From Orthonyx spaldingii (taxonomy: Eukaryota > Chordata > Aves > Passeriformes > Orthonychidae): 64,000 nucleotides of DNA. Below, one piece after another: positions 51,747-64,000 of this stretch; position 1 is the stretch's first letter, and each line of letters opens with the position of its first letter. A program made the translations under genes and the position numbers. The stretch lies in the NCBI GenBank assembly GCA_013397795.1, contig VZTJ01001778.1, positions 1,260,619-1,324,618 on the forward strand, in the 5' to 3' direction. The notes under the pieces are model-generated. The model worked only from the letters and a program-made list of their open reading frames with translations, ran no database searches and was not told where the DNA came from.

Positions 51747-53250
51747 ATAACTCATGACTGGCATATTAGAAGAAAATGATGCAGATGTTCATGAAGAACC
51801 AGAAAGGGGACTTCAAGGACACGGATCTCAAAATTTTCAGAGAACAGGCAAGTAAGTCCTTATGTAAAGACATCTTACGTAAAAAATGAGTTAAGGAAAA
51901 CTGACTTTTTTTTTTAATGAGAAATAAATATTGCAGGTAGATGCATAAAGTATTTCAAAGCAGGTGAAGAAGAAGCAATGGTAATAAACCAAATTGATTA
52001 CACCACAAGCTCTTTCTTGACTTCAAACATTGGGATACACGCAAGCAGTGGAAACCAGGCTAGACTGCCAAAGTCAAAAATAAATAGTGGCAAAAAAAAT
52101 AAAAGGCAAAATCAGGAAAGCAAAGGCACAAAATGAGTATGAGAAGTCACTCCATAAGAGAAAAATCAAGAAAGTACTGAAGGAAAGATATTGAAGAATG
52201 ATCTGAAGGCCAAAAGCTCTTTTGCTTCAGCTCTCATTGAAATAATTACTAAGTTGGGTGGCTTAAATGCAGTACAGCAGAGAGAAAGTAAGATCTCCTG
52301 CTAGAGTATGCGAAGAAAGAGCAAAAGAAAATGCATACAGAAATTAGAGCCTTTCAGATCAGCCACACCTCTACTCTAAAGTATCTGACTAAAGCACTCT
52401 CAAAGTGTTACTGGTTGCAAATATGCTGCAAAAATTTGTAGAGTACAAGTGAGGATCAAGAGGAAGGAGAAGGTTAAGAAACATTCCTGTCTGTAAAAGA
52501 GAAAAGTCGGAATCACAGCTGCCTCACACTGGATTGAATTCTCAGAACAGGACCAGAACAAATAAAAATAACCCACAAGAACCTAAAAGTTGACAATGCA
52601 AGTAACAGCAACATGGATTTCTCCAAAATATACTAATGAAATTTGAATTATTTTTCTCTCTGACAATGTAACAGACCTCATGGATGGATAGAAGAGAACT
52701 AATACATGTTGGTGTACTGTGATTTAACATGATTTTTTACACTGCCACGTAACTGAAAGACTGAGAGACATGGTCTACATGAAATCAATATTGCGTAAAT
52801 GTAAAAAAGGGTGGAACAGTGCCCTCAGATAATAGTTAAACATTAACTTACTGTGAAAATGGTATTCTTTAAGAGTCTGTCCTGAGCTTAGCAACATTTG
52901 CATATTCTTTAATGATGTGGTTGTTGTATATTGAAGATTTCAGAGTGGGAAAAACTGCAGGACAGAAAGAACAAATTGGAAAAATCATCTGACAAAGAGA
53001 TAGGATGTTGTTCACTTTGGATTCCTGCCTGCATGTTGCACCTAGCCAGGAATAACCTCATGGACAGGTAAAAGGATGGATGAGTTCTCTGGGAAAGATC
53101 TTGTGCTTCTAGCAGATCATAACTGACCACAGGTCGGCAACATCTTGTTGCTACAAAGAAGAGAGAGGCAGTAGTGGGGTTCATGACCAGGTCTTCACCC
53201 TCAAGGCAGGGGAACATGGCTCCTCTCAGCTTGGGCCAGGCTCTGGCTCA
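51747..53250 (+). mobile_element. Old, heavily mutated CR1 LINE: ORF2 linker and reverse transcriptase region
   Basis: Directly after the nested insert the sequence resumes as CTCATGACTGGCATATTAG, the expected continuation of CR1 ORF2 after the segment at 51455-51508. An apparent internal deletion then leads to the linker (GGGGACTTCAAGGACAC, TTTTCAGAGAACAGG at 51810-51850). Reverse transcriptase landmarks follow: AACATGGATTTCTC at 52610; the stretch at 52660-52690; GACATGGTCTACATGAAAT at 52768-52786; the strand around 52810-52860; CTGTCCTGAGC and TTCTTTAATGATGTGG near 52877-52921; CAAATTGG at 52974; and AGCCAGGAATAACCTCATGG at 53044-53063. No frame is open. The end is blurred. Recognition is from remembered CR1 consensus order, not an alignment. 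Confidence 0.65.
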
Positions 53251-55519
53251 AACAGCGCACGTGGGTTTGGTGTGTGTGGGGCCACAGAGCAATGGTTATG
53301 GATCAAAAAGCATCCATAAACTCTGTCAAGCTTTTGGAACAGGTATCAGGGAGGCAACTATTGCAGTCTGGCTAGCTCCTTTTTATGCTTTAATGCAGTT
53401 CTGCCGTCACCCTGATAAGCACTTTTAGCCAAGAGTTTTTCGTACCTGGAGAACAATTTAAGCAATGTAGGAGCAGAGACAATCTATCAGTCGGAGTGGA
53501 GATGTTGTCTGGAGACCTGTAAGTTAAAAAGTAGATTTTGGTTTTGTTATCTAACAGACCTAATTAACAGTGTAAACACATGTACATATCTTTGACAAGA
53601 ACAACTATCTCAGGTCTGTTTCAATTCATTGTAGTTCAAGAAGGAGGTAAGTCCCCCTGGAATCCAAATCGTTTGGATCACTTAGGCTCCATGACAACCT
53701 GTGTGGAGGAAGTCGTGTTGGGGTAGCTGGCTGCTCTGTTTCATTTTTTAGAAGTCAGGAGAAATTATCTTGACATTCCTGAAAGGAAAAAGTTGCCAGA
53801 AGTTTCATGAGTGATTTTTCCTTTCAGTGAGAGTGAAATCTTTTTCAACATGCCGCATTGTCACACAATATGGAAATCTTGAATTTCCAGACGTTTCTGC
53901 TGGTCAGTTAACTCCTTCTAAAAGCTGCTTGGTCTATTAAAAAGAAAAAATAGCTTCAAAGATTGTAATAATTATAAACTCCTCAGGGATGGAGGCATGG
54001 GACACAGACATTGCAGCTCAGAGGTCCAAACTTGCTTGCTTACTCCCTTTAACTTCCACTGACAATTCAGTGCCCTGGTGTTACAATTGCCTTTGGAAAT
54101 GTTTTTCTGATTTATTTTGTCTTACTCATACAGGAAAATTACCCCAAAGGCAGGTGCGAGACTCTAATTTTCAGAAACAGTAAAGGGAAAGTTATTAATT
54201 TGTGTTCTTGTTCATCTGCTCTGCAGTATTTGTGGGACCTAAAGCAGTTTCCGCTCAGTTTCTATGGTTTAATAATCATCAAATTCTCATACAGAGTCTG
54301 TGACCTGAGCCAAGTTTCTCCATTAACCAGCCTGAAACATCTTTGGTCTTGAGATGAAATAAGATCAGACTCATTAAGCCCAGCATTTCCATAGGGGAAA
54401 TATATAGATATTTATTTGGAAAAAAATGCCTCAAATTCCTTCATCCCAGATAATTTGTTCCTGCTAAATATCACATGTTGCAAATGTCTGCAGTTCATAA
54501 GGGTTTTATGAATCAGAGCTTGGGAAGGCTGATTAATGTAAAATGGGCTATATGGCATGGACCAGGATACGGGAGAATGGTATGACATGAAACTGTGTTG
54601 GCGATTTCAGGTTCTGATGATATTTGGTAAATGCTAACGTGAAATCTACCTAAAAATCAATATAATAGCACACCTCTTCAAGCAGAGCTTTTCCCTAGTA
54701 ACTTATTTACTAAACAAAAAGTGCCTTGGATTTTCAATGGTCGAGAATATTTTGAGTTTGACTAAGGCATAAAGTAATAAAGTAATAAAAGTTTCTTTTT
54801 TCCTTTATCTTTCAGGAATTTTTCCTTTAACATTAATCACAGGATAGATGAGGTGAAAAATGTAATTCAAAGTTTTATATTGTATTCTTGCTGGGTATTT
54901 TCCCTGTAATATAACCAGACAAGTTGCATTTTTATTTTCAGGTCATTTGAAGATTTTCTTTTTATCTTTATAGGAAATGGAATAGTCGTACTGTGCTTTG
55001 CCTTTGACTCATAGATTTTTTTTGGCAGTGGTCCTCAGGACAAATCTTTTTTATTCTAAATCTGCTAAACTGGAGTTCTCTATAGTGCTATAGAGCAATG
55101 GTACTTCTTCACCATGGACCTTGTGCTAAGCATTGATCACAAAGAATCAGAACCAAGAAGACTGTCTACTTATCCAAAAAAGTTAAAAGAGACAATGTGC
55201 CTGATTCTTCCCCAGAAGAATGGGATGGAGTACCAGAAGAAATCAGCTATGAATGTTTTAATTGGTTATTAGATGGAATAAAATTTCCTGAAAATGAAGT
55301 TATCCACACACAACAACACAAGAGACAAATGCTTGTGGATGATACTTTATCAGTTTCAACTTGCCAAGGAGTTGGGCTAGACCTTAAAGATCAATTTAAT
55401 TTTTTTTCCTAAACATATCTGTTTTATTTTAATATATTGTTTTATTCTAAATTATGGCAAAGAGTAATTTCTAAAGAAGAAATGCCCACATATAGGGAAT
55501 TGTATGTTTAGTAAAAAAC
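53251..55519. other. AT-rich non-coding stretch
   Basis: Nothing recognised. An acceptor-like pyrimidine tract ending in TTTCAG lies near 54815, and a 71-codon plus-strand frame at 55197-55412 has no identifiable domain or donor. Confidence 0.5.
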
Positions 55520-55559
55520 ATTATGGTCAGCTACCAATAATTATGGTCAACTACCAATA
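55520..55559. repeat. Tandem duplication of a 20-bp unit
   Basis: ATTATGGTCAGCTACCAATA is followed directly by a second copy differing at one base (G to A). It is a recent local duplication. Confidence 0.9.
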
Positions 55560-58374
55560 ATTTGGGAAGCAATCAACCTAAAGCTATTTTTTTTTTAAAA
55601 GATTTCTTTTCTTTTGTATCCACATATAATGTAAATATGCATAAAATTATAGATCATTCAAAATGTCAAGACATCTTTAAAGAGTTTTCATGGATGCTGC
55701 ATTAAAGAGGCATCCTCTCTTATATGGAAGAGCAGCCCTGTGAGGTTGTCCCTGCTGTTAGATGACAGAATTCAGGTGCTCCAAAACCAACTCATACACT
55801 TTTTCCAAAGGCCTGCAAAGCTGCTTGGTTTTTAACTGGCCATGTTAGAATGCCCTTTAGGCTTTTGAACAGTGGAAAAGGACAAGTTAAAAGTGGTGAT
55901 ACTTGTTGCTGTTGGGTGGCAACGGCGTGTCCAGGGCTGAAATTATGTCAGTGTTTGGCCGTAGAGTTGCAAAAGTGCAAATGTTTATCATTGTTTGTAG
56001 AGAGAGTAATATAGAAGATAAGGGGCCCCCATCCCTCCAGGGAACTTCAGAACTCACCCTTCCCACTCCTTAAAGAGAAACAAGTGTGATAATAGAGGAA
56101 ACTGAAATCCAGAGTGGTGAACAGCCTGCCTTACTTACAAAGCTGGAGCTCTGCTTAAGCAAAGACATTAACTCTCTATTGCACAGAGCAACAGCTTTCT
56201 GCAGACTTCACATTCCAAAACATTCAGAAGCACTGAGTCTGGGCCAGCCTCAGCAGAATGAATAATTACACAAAATCAGGCCATTTTCAACACTGGCAAA
56301 GGTTCATTAGTGCTTGCTTGAGGAAGATGCTTCAGAAGAGTGGAAAAATGGTCTCCCAGCTATCACATTGGAAAGGGACTAAGCATTTAGAGGGTCAGTA
56401 CTTCTCCAGGTACTGCCTCTGTGACTTTAAGTAAGTCAGCTGAGGCTTGATTTCTTCAGCAGTACCAACCAGGCTTCATTATATATTCATTAGCAAGATT
56501 TAGAGATGGCCAGTGTGGCTGAAGATCAGGCATTAATCTCCTTGTGCCTCACCTTCCCTGCACTAAAAACAGCAGTGATATTTCCCCAAGCATGAATGGC
56601 TAAATTCACATGGATGGGGTGAAAAGGGCCATTTCAGTCCAGCATGGAGCTCTGTTCCTTTCCCTAGGGGAACAGCTGCACAGCAGCTCCTTGCATTAGC
56701 TGCTGCCGCATAGACCTACATTATCAGCTCTCAACCCTGAGCTAGCAGCAGTATCCAAAAGCTCAGTATGGAGCAGGTCCAGGTCCTTCAGCAGTTTTAC
56801 AGCTTGTGCTGTTTTACAGCTCCGTGCTGCCTCAGACAGGCTGTTACCTGTACCCAAGTGAGCGAATTTAATGGCTTAGAGTTTGTGGGTGACAGTACCA
56901 CCCTGTCTCACTGCCTCAGTATAAACATGTCCCTAGAAAAACAATGCCTCCCATCTCCCCCAGTGCCCAGGTGACCTTGGGGCACAGATCCCGCACAGCC
57001 ACACTCCCTCACTGGGATCACAGCCCACTGTGCTGTGGCAGGCGCACGCTGGCAGCAGCAGAGGGTGTCGCTGTCAGGTTGCAGTCACCCGCAGCTTTCC
57101 GAAGTAGGAGCATCATTTGATAATGCCAGAGGCTGTAATTTGAACACTGCAAACTGTAGGGCCTCAGCTAGAAGGGAAACAGCGAAGCAGGAAGAATAGC
57201 CATCTCTGTACAGATTATGAGAGATAGATTACAGTCAACTGGAAAAAAAAAATCAGAGCAACAGAGAGGTGGCTGGAAACCTTGGAAAAAACCCCAGTTC
57301 AACAGAACATCAGTATTTTGAGAGTCCCAGCCAGGAAGCAGGACACAGATACCATGCAGTAAAGTGCTGCCAGACATGTTGGTTATTGATTTTTCTGAAG
57401 ATCCCACCTGAACTGAATGTGTGGACTGAATCCCAATGAGAGTCCCAGATGGAGTAGGCAATTGTGGAGGCAATGGACTTATTACTCTTTAGGACTCAAG
57501 GGACCAAGATAGGTTTTTACAAGCAGTTAAAACGAAGAAAGAGATCATATGGGAAGGTGCTAGGCTCCTATTGTTTCCGGACACAAGTCCTATAACCCAG
57601 GGCAAAAGGGAAGAATTAACTGTGGTTAAAAAAAAAAAAAAAAGAAAAAGAAAAATATTTGAGATATAAAATGTGTCTGCATCAGTTTCTCTGGCTTGCC
57701 AAAGTGTACGGTTCACACAGTGAGAAAACCAGCATCTTTGGGGAACAGAGGCAACAGAAGTTGCTGTCAAAATCAATGGAGACAAAGAAACTCTGCAACT
57801 GCTCTCTGCAATGTGCTGGGTCCCCACTTCTCCCCACAGCAGGGAACTGAATACTGGCGCCATGTGGGAGTAGGGGAAAAGCTTATTTCTCTTTCCTTTC
57901 TCTTTATTTTATGTCTTGTAGCCTGTGCTACCATGGTAGCATCTGAGTAGTTAAAAGTACCTACAACTGCTGCCCGGAGTTTTAGGATAAGCACATCCAG
58001 TCCATCACAGTACTGCATCTGGCATTGGTATGTGTAGTGGGTGCAATTGCTGCACAAACACCACATGTATGGTTATCTATTTTGGCACTTTCATCCATGT
58101 CCTGACTGTGTTTAATGCATAACAAAACAATGTCAGTAACGTCAGAGCCCCCTGGTTTTAGTAGCAGGGATGAGTCCAAGAGCCCAGAGGGTATCTGCTT
58201 GGTACAGCCTAAAAATTAGCCTTGATTAATATTAGCCTAAGTGCCCAGAAAGGTTTTGATTTCTGTGTCTGTCGTCCTCCCTGGAAACCTGGGGGTTTTC
58301 AAAGGGGAAAAACATGACTGCTCTCTATTCCCAGGGTACTGTACCTGTGGAGGAACAGACCCAGGTACCAGCAG
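55560..58374. other. Non-coding stretch, no gene recognised
   Basis: AT-rich DNA with a moderate-GC patch near 56.6-57.1 kb. A run of 16 A residues at 57628-57643 followed by A-rich sequence is not preceded by a retrocopy or SINE body that I recognise. Confidence 0.5.
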
Positions 58375-59070
58375 AGGTTGGGGGCTGGAGAGCAGCTGTG
58401 CTGAGAAGGACCTGGGAGTCTTGGTGGCTGATAAGTTGACCATGGGCCGGCAGTGTGTCCTTGCAGCCAGGAGGGTCAATGGTGTCCTGGGCTGCATTGG
58501 GTATAGTGTGGCCAGCAGGCCAAGGGAGGTGGTCCTGCCCCTCTACTCAGCCCTGGTGAGGCCACATCTGGAGTGCTGTGTCCAGTTCTGGACTCTTCAG
58601 TACGAGAAAGACATGGAACTACTGGAAAGGGTCCAGTGGAGGCCATAAAAATTATTAGGGATTTAGAACGTCTCTCTCAGGAGGAAACCCTGAGGGAATT
58701 GGGCCTGTTTAGTTTAGAGAAGACTGAGAGGGGATCTCATCAAAACATAAATATATCAAAAACAGGTGCCAAGAGAATGGTGCCAGACTCTTTTCAGTGG
58801 TGCCCAGTGAGAGGGTGAGGAGCAGTGGCTGTAATTTAAAACGCAAGAAGTTCTACCTCAACATGAGGAAGAATTTCTTTACATTAAAGTAGCAGAGCAC
58901 TGGAATAGGCTGCTCAGAGACATCATGGATTTCTTCTCTGGAGACATGCAAAACCTACCTGGACACGTTCTTGCATAACCTGTGACTCTGCTTTGGCAAC
59001 GGGGTTAGACTGGATAATCTCCAGAGGTTTCTTCCAAACCTAACAATTCTGCAATTCTGTGATTTCCTCT
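58375..59070 (+). mobile_element. CR1 LINE, 3' part of ORF2 plus 3' UTR
   Basis: Translation of 58387-58648 gives the C-terminal part of CR1 ORF2: ESSCAEKDLGVLVADKLTMG, VNGVLGCIGYSVASRPREVV, LPLYSALVRPHLECCVQFW, MELLERVQW. The frame then breaks near 58645. Homology continues in other frames (RDLERLSQEETLRELGLFSL, then LFSVVPSE-like DNA and CTCAACATGAGGAAGAA) to the stop region. The 3' UTR GATAATCTCCAGAGGTTTC follows, and the end is a short ATTCTGTG-type tail at about 59045-59070. It is 5'-truncated, with frameshifts and point changes, so it is dead. It is fuller and better preserved than the CR1 remnant at 51.7-53.2 kb. Confidence 0.92.
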
Positions 59071-60205
59071 AACTGCGAGAGAGTCTGAGGGCCACTGGTG
59101 GCTCTTTGCCCCTTGAAAGCAGTGCCTGGGCTCCTGGGGGAGATGAAACTCTAAGGAAAAGGCCTCTATGAAGCTGAACAGGTGGCAGGTGGAAGGCCAC
59201 AGAGAAATTGTGTGTAAACATCCCATTCTCTGGCAGTAGCTCTCTGGGCCAAGGCAGCTGGACACTGCAGATTACAGGAGCAGCACAGGGCTTATGCCTC
59301 CGGGTGCCCAGGTGCTCCTGGTAATGACTCTGCTGCTGGCTGCATGCAGCACCCCTTGAAGCCACCACGCCTGAGCTGTTGGCTGGACCCCCTGCATCCA
59401 AGGAGGACTGCTTCAGCTCCTTTTACTTTATGCTTCTCCATCCCTCCCCTGGCATCTCTCCTTAGATGTACAAGCACGGCTTCGAGCCTGCCAAGGGGTT
59501 TGCCACCCCAGCAGCTGCTGGTTCTGAAAACACCCCAGGAACCAGTAACCCTCCCTTACACTTTCTCTCCTCCATACATCTCCCTCCTCCTCATGGCAAG
59601 AAACAGGCCGGAAAAATAGACACACTTTTAAAGCTGATTCTGCAGATGTTCCTGCCTGCGACGGTAGTGCTCTATCATTAGGGGCTGGACTCACGCTTCC
59701 CAGTTCATGTGAATACTTTCAAATGTCTAGAACCAAAATAGGGAGAGAGCCACTTGCTAATAATATCCATTAAAATATACTGGCATTTGACTGCCTTCTG
59801 CTTAATCCTTTCACTTTCTTCCACAAATGAGATTTGCGGCTGTAGCCCAGATTACAGTGCAGTACTGAGTGAGGAAGCAAGCTCCCACATGCAAAGAGAG
59901 GCTTAGCCAGAAAATAAACAAACAAATCAAATAAATAAAATGGCGTCCCACATTAGATGAAGTTGTACTGCCACCTCAGGTTACCATCTGTTTCTACTTT
60001 GATTCCAGTGTTTCTTTCAACCATTTTGTCTACTACTTATGAGTTCAGCTGGCGGCTGTTGTTTCTAAACACAGTGGGGCCCCAGGAGAACCACAGTGCC
60101 CCATTCTCCTGGTCCCAGATTCTGGGATATGATCTAGGAGAGGAAGAGAGAAAGAAGGAAGAAGATAATGAGAGGGTGAAAGAACGAAAGATGAAAGAGA
60201 GATAA
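59071..60205. other. Unique-looking stretch, nothing recognised until the purine tract
   Basis: The first 600 bp are moderately GC-rich with overlapping chance frames on both strands. From about 60135 the plus strand becomes nearly all purine, leading into the AAAG microsatellite. Confidence 0.5.

Positions 60206-64000
<3,795 letters not shown>

Noticed and set aside
57628..57643. A16 run as the tail of a processed pseudogene or SINE
   Set aside because: No gene-like or SINE-like body precedes it and no flanking duplication was seen.
58241..58818. Plus-strand frames of 135 and 81 codons as a host gene
   Set aside because: The protein is the CR1 ORF2 C-terminal region, broken by frameshifts. 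It belongs to the mobile element.

Overview
This window is vertebrate nuclear DNA, most likely from a bird and probably a songbird. The evidence is the repeat content: CR1 LINE 3' ends of the avian type (51.5 and 58.4-59.1 kb), a long terminal repeat whose sequence resembles the widespread avian ERVL-type LTRs (19.7-20.3 kb), and a second solo LTR with a 6-bp target duplication, as expected for an ERVK-like (class II) element (13.4-13.9 kb). Base composition is AT-rich and CpG-poor, apart from one strong CpG island. There are no bacterial features: no operons, ribosome binding sites or CRISPR.

Most of the 64 kb reads as intergenic or intronic DNA. No complete protein-coding gene can be supported. 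Nearly all long open frames are chance frames in GC-rich patches, frames inside the mobile elements, or frames across simple repeats. The two places most likely to be gene starts are both on the minus strand. One is the CpG island at about 50.49-50.89 kb, where a 60-codon frame with a strong Kozak context ends at a consensus GTAAGT donor (50482). The other is a small CpG-rich patch at 27.6-27.8 kb, where a 19-codon frame ends at an AAG|GTGAGC donor (27678). I recognise neither peptide and could not identify downstream exons.

Layout: 1-13.4 kb, AT-rich with no gene; 13.388-13.880 kb, solo LTR with matching 6-bp flanks; 14.85-14.93 kb, compound TA/TG tandem repeat; 19.71-20.285 kb, solo ERVL-type LTR; 20.3-50.4 kb, mostly unrecognised single-copy DNA with a few short tandem repeats and the 27.7-kb candidate exon; 50.49-50.89 kb, CpG island with two predicted G-quadruplexes; about 51.455-53.25 kb, a badly decayed old CR1 split by a younger 5'-truncated CR1 bounded by a 6-bp duplication; 58.375-59.07 kb, a further CR1 3' fragment; 60.206-60.353 kb, a perfect 37-unit AAAG microsatellite; the rest is unrecognised.

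The clearest biological result is the transposon stratigraphy. Two independent solo LTRs record past recombinational loss of retroviral interiors. The nested CR1 pair can be dated relative to each other, because removing the younger insert rejoins the older element's endonuclease region. The CpG island is the only convincing regulatory element.
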